In this document: positions 42,010 through 50,566 of the stretch, one piece after another | Layout: every line of letters begins with the position of its first letter | How positions within the stretch are numbered: the stretch's first letter is position 1 | The notes under the pieces: generated by a model | What the model was told of the DNA's origin: nothing | The model's database searches: none | What the model saw: only the letters and a program-made list of their open reading frames with translations | Assembly (NCBI GenBank): GCA_028285495.1 | Contig: JANQPB010000037.1 | Location: 1 to 64,000, forward strand | Length of the DNA: 64,000 nt | DNA from: Acidimicrobiales bacterium | GTDB taxonomy: Bacteria; Actinomycetota; Acidimicrobiia; Acidimicrobiales; SZUA-35 | Reading direction: 5' to 3' | Translations under genes and position numbers: made by a program

Positions 42010-42993
42010 ATGAAGTTCGGATGGCTGGCGAGCCACGAGTCCAATCAACCGGAGGTGCTCATCGAGCAGGCCGTCCTGGCCGAGGAGGTCGGCTTCGATG
42101 CCGTGTTCGCGTCCGACCACTTCCACCCCTGGGTCGACCAGGAGTCGGCCGCCGGGTTCGTCTGGACCTGGCTCGGTTCGGTGGCCGCCAGGACGTCGAC
42201 CGTCGAGCTGGCCACGGCGGTGACGACACCCCTCTTCCACTACCACCCGGCGATGGTGGCCCAGGCCGCGGCGACCGTCGACCGGTTGTCGGCCGGGCGG
42301 TTCATGCTCGGCGTCGGGACCGGCGAGAACATCAACTCCGGCCCGATGGGCTACCCCTTCCCGCCCTACGCCGAGCGTATCGAGCGCATGGACGAGGCCC
42401 TGGAGATCATGCACCGTCTGCTGGCGGGCGAGAAGGTCGACTTCGATGGCACCCACTACACCGTCGACAAGGCCAAGCTCTACAGCCCGCCGCTGTCCCG
42501 GGTGCCAATCCCCATGGGGGCGGGAGGCCCGAAGTCCGCGGCGTTCGCCGGCGCCAATGCCGATGGCCTGATCACCTCGGTGAAGGACCCGGCCGAGGCC
42601 CTGGCCAACGTGATCAAGCCCTTCCGGGAGATGGCCGAGCTGCATGGCCGGACCGACCCGACGATCCTCGCCACCCGTTGGGTCGTGCTGGCCGACGATG
42701 ATGGCGAGGCCTGGGAGGCGTTGGCCGCCATGCGAGGACTGCGTGCCCCCGGCCGTCTCGACGAGGTCGACCCGATGGTGCTGCGCCAGCGGGCCGACGA
42801 GCTCGATCGGGCCGACGTGCTCAGCCGGTACACCGTCGTGTCCGACGCCGAACAGCTCATCGACGCCTATCGGCCGCTCGTGACCGAGATCGGCGCCGAC
42901 TACGTGTCGATCCAGGTTGCCTCGACCGATCCCGAGCGGACCATCCGCCTGATCGGCCACGAGGTGCTCCCCGCCCTGCGGGCGCTCACCTGA
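42010..42993 (+). CDS. LLM-class oxidoreductase, F420-dependent G6PDH-like family
   Basis: A 327-residue protein. MKFGWLASHESNQPEVLIEQAVLAEEVGFDAVFASDHFHPW, ATAVTTPLFHYHPAMVAQAAATVD and RFMLGVGTGENINSGPMG match the family of F420-dependent glucose-6-phosphate dehydrogenase and relatives (TIGR03557-like). The SDHFHPW segment includes the His used in hydride transfer in F420-G6PDH. Whether the sugar phosphate is the real substrate is uncertain, since many paralogues differ. ATG at 42010. Confidence 0.85.
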   Translation: MKFGWLASHESNQPEVLIEQAVLAEEVGFDAVFASDHFHPWVDQESAAGFVWTWLGSVAARTSTVELATAVTTPLFHYHPAMVAQAAATVDRLSAGRFMLGVGTGENINSGPMGYPFPPYAERIERMDEALEIMHRLLAGEKVDFDGTHYTVDKAKLYSPPLSRVPIPMGAGGPKSAAFAGANADGLITSVKDPAEALANVIKPFREMAELHGRTDPTILATRWVVLADDDGEAWEALAAMRGLRAPGRLDEVDPMVLRQRADELDRADVLSRYTVVSDAEQLIDAYRPLVTEIGADYVSIQVASTDPERTIRLIGHEVLPALRALT

Positions 42994-43050
42994 TCCGAGG
43001 TCGTCGATCACCCTCGAGGCGAGTGACCGTGCGGTTCGGGCATTGACCCT

Positions 43051-43098
43051 GCAGTAGGCCATGCAGTAGGCCATGCGGTAGGCAAGTCATGCAGTAGG
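43051..43098. repeat. Four tandem copies of GCAGTAGG upstream of the exporter gene
   Basis: GCAGTAGG occurs at 43051, 43063 and 43091, with a GCGGTAGG variant at 43075. The first three are spaced exactly 12 bp (GCAGTAGGCCAT units) and the last 16 bp. The tract lies just upstream of the likely promoter of the 43271-44425 gene and in unusually AT-rich sequence for this genome, so it may be a regulator-binding array. Confidence 0.6.
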
Positions 43099-43103
43099 TT
43101 GAG

Positions 43104-43133
43104 TTACCACTACTTGTCTACCTAGCTTATACT
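43104..43133 (+). promoter_or_regulatory. Candidate sigma-70-type promoter for the exporter gene
   Basis: TTACCA (43104-43109) and TATACT (43128-43133) are separated by 18 bp, the only such pair in this gap. It would leave a 5' leader of about 130 nt before the GTG at 43271, long enough for a regulatory RNA, but I could not match a known manganese riboswitch by eye. Confidence 0.4.
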
Positions 43134-43270
43134 CTCGGCATTCGCTCGCCATCCCCTGCCGACGCTCGATGCGCCGCCCGGACGGGCGCCGCTGACCACG
43201 GGCTCCCCCGCCGTCGACCGGCGAGGGTGAGCCCCGCCCCGTCTCCCACCGTGCTCGCCGTTGGCCCACC

Positions 43271-44425
43271 GTGCTGAAGGCCGACTCGAGCCGCCTGTCG
43301 ATTCCTCGACCGGTCGATCCAACGGACCGCGTCGGCCCGTTCCGGGTCAAACGCCTGGTCACCGCCGTCGTGCTCCTGACCCTGGCGGCCGCACCGGGGG
43401 AGCTCGGCCTGCTGACCCGCGAGCTGATGACCGATGCGTATCTGCAGGTCACGGCATTCGTCGCCGCCACCCTCATCCTCTTCTACGGCATGGAGGAGAT
43501 CTTCGGCTTCGACCTCGGCTCGACGCTCCGCACCTCCAGGCGGTTGCAGGTCCCGTTGGCGGCGTTGCTCGGCGCCCTGCCCGGCTGCGGTGGCGCAGTC
43601 GTGGTGGTGGCCGCCTACTCGTCGAGGAACGTCGGCTTCGGCGCCGTGGTCGCTGCGCTCACCGCCACGATGGGCGATGCGGCCTTCCTGCTGATCGCCA
43701 CCCGGCCCGAGGTGGCGGCCCTCGTGCTCCCGGTCTCGTTCATCGTCGGCATCGTCACCGGCCTCGTCGTCGACCGCTTCCACAGGGCCGACTACCGGGA
43801 CAGCGTCGCCGCCCACTGCGAGGTGGCGCCCCGCATCGGCCCGACCTCGTGGCGGCACGTCGCGTTCGCCGTGATCGCCGTTCCCGGGCTCGCGCTCGGC
43901 ATCCTGCAGCTGGCCAACGTCGACCTCGGCGCCGTCTTCGGCACGTGGACGCTTGCCGTCGGCCTGGCCGGCACTGCCGTCGGTCTGCTGATCTGGTCGA
44001 CCAGCGCCGTGAACGCGATGACCAACCCGGGCGACCGGCCCGTGGTTCGGATGGCCGAAGAGGCCTCGTTCATCGCCATCTGGGTGATCGTCGCCTACCT
44101 CGCCTACGACTACCTGGATGCCTACGCCGGCCTCGACCTCGATGCCGCCTTTGGCGCAGTGGCGCCGGCCCTCCCGCTCATCGCCGTGCTGACCGGCTTC
44201 ATCCCCGGTTGCGCCCCGCAGGTCCTGGTCACGACCCTCTACCTCAACGGGGTCGTCCCGTTCTCGGCCCTGATGGGCAACGCCATCTCCAACGACGGCG
44301 ACGCACTGTTCCCCGCCATCGCCGTGAACCCGAGGGCTGCGATCGTGGCCACGGCCTATTCGGCCGTCCCGGCGCTGATCGTCGCCTACGGATTCCACGT
44401 CCTGGCCCCCGGCCTGTTCCCCTAG
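43271..44425 (+). CDS. ArsP_2/putative manganese-transporter family membrane protein
   Basis: A 384-residue membrane protein with about 10 helices in two halves. Each half carries a Pro-Gly-Cys motif: GALPGCGGAVVVVAAYSS near residues 101-118 and GFIPGCAPQVLVTTLYL near 309-325. This duplicated PGC layout is that of the ArsP_2 / putative manganese (heavy-metal) exporter family. The internal sequence RNVGFGAVVAALTATMGDAAFLLI is conserved there too. The start at a GTG lacks a clear Shine-Dalgarno. The stop overlaps the convergent FNT relic by 4 bp. Confidence 0.8.
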   Translation: MLKADSSRLSIPRPVDPTDRVGPFRVKRLVTAVVLLTLAAAPGELGLLTRELMTDAYLQVTAFVAATLILFYGMEEIFGFDLGSTLRTSRRLQVPLAALLGALPGCGGAVVVVAAYSSRNVGFGAVVAALTATMGDAAFLLIATRPEVAALVLPVSFIVGIVTGLVVDRFHRADYRDSVAAHCEVAPRIGPTSWRHVAFAVIAVPGLALGILQLANVDLGAVFGTWTLAVGLAGTAVGLLIWSTSAVNAMTNPGDRPVVRMAEEASFIAIWVIVAYLAYDYLDAYAGLDLDAAFGAVAPALPLIAVLTGFIPGCAPQVLVTTLYLNGVVPFSALMGNAISNDGDALFPAIAVNPRAAIVATAYSAVPALIVAYGFHVLAPGLFP

Positions 44426-45059
44426 CGCCCTGGTCGCCGAGTTCCTGCGTACCAGAACGGCAGCGCCACCAGCAGCGCACCGCCGAGGATGTTGCCGATC
44501 GCAGCCGGCACGATGGCCCACCACAGGCCGGTGCCCCATCCCGGACCGGCTCCGGTCGGACCGACGAGGGAGTAGAAGTCCCTGTACTCGGCGATCTCCA
44601 TCAGCGTCGCCAGATCGATCGGGCTGAAGTCGCTGGCGATGTTGATCGGTTGACCGGCGACGAACGCCCCGGCGAGATGGCCCGCTGCGGCCGGCACCCG
44701 CAGCCGGAGGAGCTGGTGTCGCACGTCCTCGGCCCGGCCGCTGAGCATGGTGGCCGGGATCTCCACGTTGACCTCGGTGAACAGCAGCCCACCGGACAGG
44801 ATGACGACGAAGAAGCCGACGGAGAACCCGAATCCCTCGAGCAGTCGCCGCATGCCGACGGCGTCGATGTCGACCACGAGCAGCGTGGCCAGCAGCGCAC
44901 CGGCGGCGATGAACGCGCCGGCCAGCATCGACAACACGATGATCTTGCCGACCGGCAGCGTCCTGGCCCTGGCGGCACCGGCTCGACCGAGCTCGAGGAG
45001 GACGACGTCGGCCTCGAGCTGGCGAGCCGGGGGCTATGCGTCGCGGACGGCGTCCTCAT
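44422..45059 (-). pseudogene. Broken formate/nitrite transporter (FNT) family gene
   Basis: The frame reads LPVGKIIVLSMLAGAFIAAG (TM1), GFGFSVGFFVVILSGGLLFTEVN (TM2, with the FNT ExFT-like end), a third helix, then jumps to WAIVPAAIGNILGGALLVAL (TM6). Only about 38 residues separate TM3 and TM6, so TM4-TM5 are missing. At the N-terminus the frame meets an in-frame TAG at 45036-45034. An ATG at 45059 reads RTPSATHSPRLA in another frame and would rejoin after restoring one base near 45022. Internal deletion plus frameshift make a working channel unlikely. It sits 37 bp after the hydrolase gene. Confidence 0.6.
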
Positions 45060-45096
45060 CGATCTCGTCGTCCACCGCGCCGGTCCGGCCCGCCGG

Positions 45097-46164
45097 TCAC
45101 TCGGCCGGCCCGGTGAGGAAGGCCCGCATGGCCGCCGTCGCCGCATCGGGAGCGCCGAGCTGGAAGAAGTGGTTGCCGTCGATGAACTGGACCCGGCCGT
45201 TTGCGACGAAGTCCGGCGTGTTCTCGTACTCCTCCGGGTGCTGGCCCGGGTCGAAGCGGCCCTGGAGGAACAGCACCGGCATGGTCATCCTGGCGAACAG
45301 GAAGTCGTGACGGTCCTCGAGCTCCTGCTCCATGCTCGTATGGTCGAACTGTCGCGGCGAGGCCTCGGCGACGCCGTTGAACTTGACCTCGTGATCCAGT
45401 CGACGCAACACCTCCGGCGCGATGTCCTCAACCCGGTAGTTGCTGGCGGCGTAGGCCAGCCGGGGGAAGCCCGTCCACTTCATCAGCGCCGGGAACCTCG
45501 GGTGGGCGAACAGCTGGTGTGGCGGCTTCGGGTCGCCGTGCGGCTCGTTGGCCGACTGCTGCATCCGGACGTAGCGCAGGACGCGGCCCTCCATGCCGTC
45601 GACGTTCAGCAGATGGTCCGAGATCACCGAGCCGCGATCGTGCCCACCGAGGTTGAAGCGGTCGATCCCGATCGTGTCGAGCAACGTCCCGAGCGAGGCG
45701 GCGATGGCCGAGTAGCGGTAGTCCAGGTCGAGTCGCTTGTCGCTCTGGCCGTTGCCGAGCGTGTCGACGGCGATGCAGTAGAACCGATCGGACAGGTCGC
45801 GGACCTGGTTGTGGAAGGTGTACCAGCTCTCGGGGAAGCCGTGCACGAGCACGAACGGCTCGTTGCTGGGATCGCCGGCGGTCACGAAGTGCCAGGTGAT
45901 CCCATCGGCGTCCGCGTACCAGTGGGTGGCCTCGACGTCGCCAAGCATCTCGATCTCGCCGTGGGCGTTCTCGGCCCCGAGCGGGTACTCGGCCGGCGCC
46001 GGATACCGCAGGTCACCGGTGATCGGTGCGTCGCCCCGCACACCGCCGTCGCGCACGTTGGTCAGGGTCAGGTCCTCTCGCGAGAGGTACTCCAGCCTCG
46101 GTAGCGCTCGGGGGGTGAGCATCTTGATCAGCTTCAGGATCTCGTTCGGATCGGTCGTGGCCAT
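45097..46164 (-). CDS. Alpha/beta hydrolase, epoxide hydrolase/haloalkane dehalogenase-like
   Basis: A 355-residue hydrolase with VLVHGFPESWYTFHNQV (the HGxP oxyanion motif of epoxide hydrolases), VDTLGNGQSDKR, the Asp nucleophile elbow GGHDRGSVI, the acid region QGRFDPGQ and the catalytic His in FIDGNHFFQLG. The full Asp-based triad suggests hydrolysis of an epoxide or C-halogen bond. About 80 extra N-terminal residues precede the core. An ATG at 46164 follows a low-complexity leader. It contrasts with the 4690-5571 homologue, whose His position is altered. Confidence 0.82.
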   Translation of the reverse strand: MATTDPNEILKLIKMLTPRALPRLEYLSREDLTLTNVRDGGVRGDAPITGDLRYPAPAEYPLGAENAHGEIEMLGDVEATHWYADADGITWHFVTAGDPSNEPFVLVHGFPESWYTFHNQVRDLSDRFYCIAVDTLGNGQSDKRLDLDYRYSAIAASLGTLLDTIGIDRFNLGGHDRGSVISDHLLNVDGMEGRVLRYVRMQQSANEPHGDPKPPHQLFAHPRFPALMKWTGFPRLAYAASNYRVEDIAPEVLRRLDHEVKFNGVAEASPRQFDHTSMEQELEDRHDFLFARMTMPVLFLQGRFDPGQHPEEYENTPDFVANGRVQFIDGNHFFQLGAPDAATAAMRAFLTGPAE

Positions 46165-46351
46165 CGTGTCTCCATGGTCGTCTCGCTCGTGGCGCCGGTC
46201 GGGTGGCGAACCGTGCGGTCCTGCGTGAGGGTCGCCCTGCGTCCGGGCGACAATGGCAACGTAGGGATCCCCCTGGCCGGCGTCCGCGCCAAAGGCGACA
46301 GAGATCGACCGTTTGACGCCACGCTGCGGCGCGGTCCCCGGCCTGGCGTGA

Positions 46352-46651
46352 ACGGCTCGATCGCAGACCTCCCGTTCCGGCGGGAGCACCTACCGCTACT
46401 TCGGCGGCGTCTACCTCGGGGTCGCACCGCTCGCCCTGTGGTGCCGGCCACGGGTCGGGGAGCGGGCCAACGCGCTCGTCGTGGCGACCGGCGCCGTCTT
46501 CCTCGGCGGGGTCGGCCGGCTCGTCTCGATCGCGGACCTCGGCGCTCCGTCGACTGCGACCTGGCTCGTGCTGGTCGTCGAGCTCGGCGCGCTCGTCCTC
46601 GCCCTCGCCATGCGGCGCCGGATCCAGCCGGGGCCCGCGCCCGGCACGTGA
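46352..46651 (+). pseudogene. C-terminal remnant of a DUF4345-type membrane protein
   Basis: An open frame without a start codon reads GSTYRYFGGVYLGVAPLALW, then VFLGGVGRLVSIADLGAPST and a terminal helix ending AMRRRIQPGPAPGT. This matches the second half of small DUF4345 membrane proteins (fxGGvyl...flGGlaRl.S...G.P). The N-terminal helices are absent and a stop (46349-46351) precedes it. The rest of the 46165-46776 gap shows no gene. Confidence 0.55.
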
Positions 46652-46776
46652 GCCCAACCTGATCCGGCCGGTTGGCGCCAACTGCTCCATCGTTGTCGTG
46701 CATGGCGCGGCCGGACCAGCGAAGCTTGTTTACGTTGATGGGGCCCTCGATCCTCCTCGACCGCAAAGGACCGATC

Positions 46777-47952
46777 ATGTCGAACGCCCGGCTCGAACCC
46801 GCCAAGCTGATCGAAGCGGCCGAGAACCTCGCACCGCTGCTCCGGGACAACGCCCGAGAGGCCGAGCTCGCTCGCCGGCCCCTCGACGAGGTCATCGATG
46901 CTGTCCGGGAGAGCGGGCTGTTCGCCCTGATGGTCCCGGAGTGCCACGGCGGCCACGAGGCCGACCTCGACACGTACTTCGAGGTGGTCCTCACGCTGTC
47001 GCGCGCCGACGCCTCGATGGGCTGGCTGACGGCCTTCTACATCGAGCACTGCTTCTGGTTCTGCGGCTTTCCCGAGGAGTTCCAGAAGGAGCTGTTCGCC
47101 GAGCAGCCCTTCGTCCTCGCGCCGGGGTCGCTCAGCCTTGCCGACGGCCGGGCGGACGAGGTCGACGGCGGCTACCGGCTCAGCGGCTCGTGGCAGTGGG
47201 GAACGGGGATCGTCCACGCCGACTGGGTCATGGTCGGCGCCATGCTCACCGACGCCGACGGCAACCTCGCCCCCCGTTTCTTCGCCCTCCCTCGTGACGA
47301 GGTTGAGGCGATCGACACCTGGTACGTGGCCGGCATGTGCTCGACCGGCTCCTTCGACATCGAGATCGACGACGCCTTCGTGCCGCGGGAGCGCTCGGTC
47401 GACCTGCTCGCGCTGCTCAGCGCCACCGCCGCCAGCGAGTTCCACGATGGCCCGCTCTACCGGACTCCGCTGGTACCGATCCTCGGGTTCGCGTCGGCGC
47501 TGTCGGTGCTCGGCGCGGCCCAGGGTGCCGTCGATGCGTACCGGGCCCAGACCAAGGCCAAGCTCGCGGCCAAGGAGACCCGAGTGGGCGCATCGATCGA
47601 CGACCCGGCCAAGCCGTCCGTCGTCGCCGGTGCCGCGCTCACGATCGAGGCGGCCGAACTGCTCTTGCGAGACGTGCTGCGAGACGTGATGGAGCAACGC
47701 AACACTGCGTCCCAGGCGACACGGGGCGCCTGGGTCAGCCGGATGGCGCACGCCGTGTTCATGTGCCGATCGGCCGTCCAGGACATCGTCTCCGTCACTG
47801 GAGCGAGCGGGCTCCGCCTGGAGAGCCCGATCCAGCGGGCCCTCCGGGACATCACGACCGGGTCCAACCACATCATCTTCGACCGCGAGTCGCGATACGC
47901 CGACTACGGCCGGACGCTGCTCGACCAACCGATCCAGAGCTTCCTGGTGTAG
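46777..47952 (+). CDS. Two-component flavin monooxygenase, acyl-CoA-dehydrogenase fold (HsaA/HpaB-like)
   Basis: A 391-residue protein of the group D flavin monooxygenases (Acyl-CoA_dh_2). LIEAAENLAPLLRDNAREAELARRPLDEVIDAVRESGLFALMVPECHGG is the N-terminal helical region. SGSWQWGTGIVHADWVMVGAM is the flavin-binding beta domain, and the C-terminal ALRDITTGSNHIIFDRES matches HsaA-type oxygenases that hydroxylate phenols using FMNH2 from a separate reductase. AAAGGA precedes the ATG. A CMD protein and a PPOX flavin protein follow at 3 bp and -4 bp, and an FMN reductase lies at 51502. Confidence 0.8.
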   Translation: MSNARLEPAKLIEAAENLAPLLRDNAREAELARRPLDEVIDAVRESGLFALMVPECHGGHEADLDTYFEVVLTLSRADASMGWLTAFYIEHCFWFCGFPEEFQKELFAEQPFVLAPGSLSLADGRADEVDGGYRLSGSWQWGTGIVHADWVMVGAMLTDADGNLAPRFFALPRDEVEAIDTWYVAGMCSTGSFDIEIDDAFVPRERSVDLLALLSATAASEFHDGPLYRTPLVPILGFASALSVLGAAQGAVDAYRAQTKAKLAAKETRVGASIDDPAKPSVVAGAALTIEAAELLLRDVLRDVMEQRNTASQATRGAWVSRMAHAVFMCRSAVQDIVSVTGASGLRLESPIQRALRDITTGSNHIIFDRESRYADYGRTLLDQPIQSFLV

Positions 47953-47955
47953 CCG

Positions 47956-48546
47956 ATGCCGACACCGCGCCTCCCCCTGCTGGCCGCCGAGCACGCAACG
48001 GCAACTGCCGCCGAGGTCGGCATCGTCGAGCCGAAGGCGCGGTCCTCCCTCTATCGCACCCTGCTCCACCAGCCGCAGCTGGCCAAGCGGATCAGCGACC
48101 TGATCGACACGCTCATGACGGACGCCGACCTGAGCCATCGCCTGCGGGAGCTGATCATCATGCGGATCGGGTGGTCGAACAACGGCGTCTACGAGTGGAC
48201 GCAGCACTGGCGGATCGCACAGGGCTTCGGGGTCGACGAGCGCGACCTGCTCGCCACCAGGGACTGGCACGGCCACGATCACTGGTCAGCGGCCGATCGA
48301 GCCGCCCTCCGCGCCACCGACGAGACGCTGGCCGACGGCCGCATCGCCCCGGACACCTGGGACGACTGCGTGCGACTGTTCCCGACCGAGCGGGAACGAC
48401 TCGAGCTCGTGGCCACCATCGGAAGCTGGAAGATGATGTCCGAGATCCTCCAGAGCCTGGAGGTGCCGCTCGAGGACGGTGTCGCCCCGTGGCCCCCCGA
48501 CGGGGTCACCCCGAACGACGACGAGCACGAGGAGACGACGACATGA
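47956..48546 (+). CDS. Carboxymuconolactone decarboxylase (CMD/AhpD-like) family protein
   Basis: A 196-residue all-helical protein. LSHRLRELIIMRIGWSNNGVYEWTQHWRIAQGFGVDERDLLA is the CMD core, in which AhpD relatives carry E-x-x-C-x-x-C-x-x-x-H. Here both cysteines are absent (E-W-T-Q-H), so it is not a CxxC peroxidase and more likely acts as a gamma-carboxymuconolactone decarboxylase-like or unrelated acid/base enzyme. It is cotranscribed with the flavin monooxygenase (3-bp gap) and the next gene (ATGA overlap). Confidence 0.75.
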   Translation: MPTPRLPLLAAEHATATAAEVGIVEPKARSSLYRTLLHQPQLAKRISDLIDTLMTDADLSHRLRELIIMRIGWSNNGVYEWTQHWRIAQGFGVDERDLLATRDWHGHDHWSAADRAALRATDETLADGRIAPDTWDDCVRLFPTERERLELVATIGSWKMMSEILQSLEVPLEDGVAPWPPDGVTPNDDEHEETTT

Positions 48547-49112
48547 CGACGCTGCTTCCCTGGTCGGCGGCCCCGCTGGCGCTGCCGAGCGACCGGGACA
48601 TGCTCCCATCGGAGCGGCGGGAGTTCGTGCGGACCCACCGCACGTGCATCTTCGGCTACGCCCGCCGGTCGGACGGGCCGGCGATGTCGGTCGTCTACTA
48701 CATCCCGACCGACGACGATGAGCTGCTGATCGCAACGATGGCCGGGCGAGCGAAGGCCAGGGCGGCCGAGCGCAACGGCAAGGTCAGCCTGTGCGTCCTC
48801 GACGAGCGGTGGCCCGTCGGCTACCTGCAGGTCTACTGCGATGCGGTCGTCGACCGCGATCGCTCGATGACCGTCGACGTCATGATGGCGGTCGGCGGCC
48901 GGATGTCGGGCACCGAGCTGGACACCTCGGCCCGCCCCGTCGTCGAGGCCATGGCCGAGGAGGAGGACCGAGTCCTCATCCGCTGCCGGCCCTACGCCAC
49001 GTTCGCCACCCCGCCCCGTCACCTGCACGACAACGACCAGGACGAGGAGCTGACGCACTGGCTCTCCGGCTCGGTCGCCTGGGACGCCCCGGACCCCGCC
49101 GAGGGGCCGTGA
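48543..49112 (+). CDS. PPOX-class flavin/F420-binding protein
   Basis: A 189-residue split beta-barrel. LPSERREFVRTHRTCIFGYARRSDGPAMSVVYYIPTDDDELLIATM is the pyridoxamine-phosphate-oxidase-like start. KARAAERNGKVSLCVLDERWPVGYLQVYCDAVV continues the barrel. It probably binds FMN or F420 and may reduce an intermediate or supply reduced flavin to the monooxygenase two genes upstream. ATGA overlap with the CMD gene. Confidence 0.78.
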   Translation: MTTLLPWSAAPLALPSDRDMLPSERREFVRTHRTCIFGYARRSDGPAMSVVYYIPTDDDELLIATMAGRAKARAAERNGKVSLCVLDERWPVGYLQVYCDAVVDRDRSMTVDVMMAVGGRMSGTELDTSARPVVEAMAEEEDRVLIRCRPYATFATPPRHLHDNDQDEELTHWLSGSVAWDAPDPAEGP

Positions 49113-49164
49113 GCCCGCCGGCGGCGGGCCGGCACCGACCGGCGCCGCGCCGCGCCGCCGGTCG

Positions 49165-49752
49165 TCAGGCGTGCTTGCCGATCGTCCACCCGACGTCGGC
49201 GAGGGTCGCGATGGCGAACGCGGCGGGCTCGTCCTCCAGCTGGGTCGCCATGGTGTCGTTCCAGCGGTTGAGCCAACCGAACAGGGAGACGACTGCGACG
49301 ATCGCCACGATCTCCTCGCTCGAGTAGTGCTTCTCGACCTCGCGGAAGTCGTCGCCGGTGACCGCATTGGGCGTCACGCCGGCGTGGAACGCGAGTCGGA
49401 GGGCGGCTCGCTCCGCGTCGGAGAACAGGTCGGAGCTCTCGAACTCCCAGGCCGCTGCGACCTTGTCCGGGTCGGTGCCCTGGTTGACGGCCGTCGCCCC
49501 GGTGTGGGCCTGGCAGTAGCGGCAACCGGCCGCGTTGCTGGTCACCAGCGAGACGAGGTTGACCAGCTCCGTCTGCAGCAGCCCGTTTGCCATCACGGCG
49601 GGAACGAGCCCGAGGAAGCCGTCGAGGATCGCCGGCACGTGGGCCATGGTCCGAAGCGAGGTCGGCACGAAGCCCATGGCGGCCTCGATCAACCCGAAGA
49701 CCTCCTCATAGGGCTCGAGGTCCTGGCGAGGGATCGGCGAGACGTGTGGCAT
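49165..49752 (-). CDS. AhpD-like carboxymuconolactone decarboxylase family protein with CxxC
   Basis: A 195-residue protein. VSLVTSNAAGCRYCQAHTGATAV carries the complete C-x-x-C-x-x-H alkylhydroperoxidase-like site. EEIVAIVAVVSLFGWLNRWNDTMA is the second CMD helix pair. It may act as a thiol peroxidase or decarboxylase. It lies 59 bp downstream of the TetR gene on the minus strand and converges on the PPOX gene. It contrasts with 47956-48546, where the cysteines are lost. Confidence 0.8.
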   Translation of the reverse strand: MPHVSPIPRQDLEPYEEVFGLIEAAMGFVPTSLRTMAHVPAILDGFLGLVPAVMANGLLQTELVNLVSLVTSNAAGCRYCQAHTGATAVNQGTDPDKVAAAWEFESSDLFSDAERAALRLAFHAGVTPNAVTGDDFREVEKHYSSEEIVAIVAVVSLFGWLNRWNDTMATQLEDEPAAFAIATLADVGWTIGKHA

Positions 49753-49811
49753 CGGACGCTCCTTGATCGGGAACCGGGTGGCCGGCGGCGGGGTCGTGCT
49801 GGACCCGGTGC

Positions 49812-50459
49812 TCAGTCGGGGCCGAGGATCATGGTGACCAGGGCCTCGCCATGGGCCTCGACGAACGCGTCGCTGATCGGATCGACGCCGAGCAGTCGTG
49901 CCTCGGCCGCGTTGACGTAGGCCAGGGACGCGGCGCCCACCATCGAGTAGTACAGGACGGTCTCGTCGATGCCGGGGACCGAACCGGTTTCCCGGAGCGT
50001 GCGCCAGGCGCCGGTCAGCAGTGCGAAACGCGGCCGGGTGTGACGTTCGACGATCCAGGCCAGGCGAGGCGAGTCGGCGGTCGCCTCCTGGACCATGATC
50101 CGATTGAGCTCCGGGAGGCGGGCAACGGCCCGCACGAAGGCACGGATGGTCGCGGCGAAGACCTCACGGGAGGCGACCGGGCGATCGTCGGGGCCCTGCG
50201 GCATGACCTCGCCGAGCAGGGCGTCGAGCTTCGAGAAGAGGTGGTCGACCGCAGCCCGCCACAACGCCTCCTTCGACTCGAAGTGGTAGTTGATCTGTGG
50301 TTGGTGGGTGGCGGCGCGAGCGGCGATGGCCCTCGTCGACGCACCGTCGAATCCGTGGGCGGCGAACTCCTGCACCGCGGCGTCGAGCAGGGCCAGCCGG
50401 GTGCTGTCGGCTCGGGCCTGTCGACGTCGAGGGGCGGCCAGCGCATCCGAGGTGGTCAT
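49812..50459 (-). CDS. TetR-family transcriptional regulator
   Basis: A 215-residue regulator. The HTH at about residues 20-65 reads LALLDAAVQEFAAHGFDGAS, then RAIAARAATHQPQINYHFESKEALWRAAVDHLF. The C-terminal domain is of the TetR_C_11-like type. It lies between an AhpD gene on its own strand and the divergent dioxygenase operon, and the 107-bp gap contains Cla-type repeats. It probably governs both directions of this catabolic cluster. Confidence 0.85.
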   Translation of the reverse strand: MTTSDALAAPRRRQARADSTRLALLDAAVQEFAAHGFDGASTRAIAARAATHQPQINYHFESKEALWRAAVDHLFSKLDALLGEVMPQGPDDRPVASREVFAATIRAFVRAVARLPELNRIMVQEATADSPRLAWIVERHTRPRFALLTGAWRTLRETGSVPGIDETVLYYSMVGAASLAYVNAAEARLLGVDPISDAFVEAHGEALVTMILGPD

Positions 50460-50471
50460 CGTTGCGATTCT

Positions 50472-50519
50472 CTATCGAATGATGTAGTTTTGTCCAGAGC
50501 TTCTTTATCGATCGATCGA
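50472..50519. promoter_or_regulatory. Candidate operator region of the dioxygenase operon
   Basis: TCGATCGATCGA (50508-50519) is a perfect 12-bp palindrome, and the T-T-C-T-x-T-A-T-C-G-A pattern occurs twice (starting near 50468 and 50501). The region is AT-rich relative to the genome and lies between the divergent TetR and dioxygenase genes. Confidence 0.45.
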
Positions 50520-50566
50520 ATTCGTCGGACGACGGGTTCACGAGACCACCGTCTGGAGCCACGACC

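Noticed and set aside
43051..43098. A CRISPR-like array
   Set aside because: The repeats are only 8-12 bp with 4-8 bp spacers, and no cas gene is present.
43140..43270. A yybP-ykoY manganese riboswitch in the exporter leader
   Set aside because: I could not find the conserved loop sequences or a downstream transcription terminator by eye.
45034..45036. In-frame TAG in the FNT gene as a possible recoded stop (for example pyrrolysine)
   Set aside because: The sequence upstream in that frame is not conserved-looking, and helices TM4-5 are also missing, so decay explains it better.
46174..46662. A 162-residue plus-strand protein
   Set aside because: It is Arg-rich and out of frame with the DUF4345 remnant, which is the frame with real family similarity.
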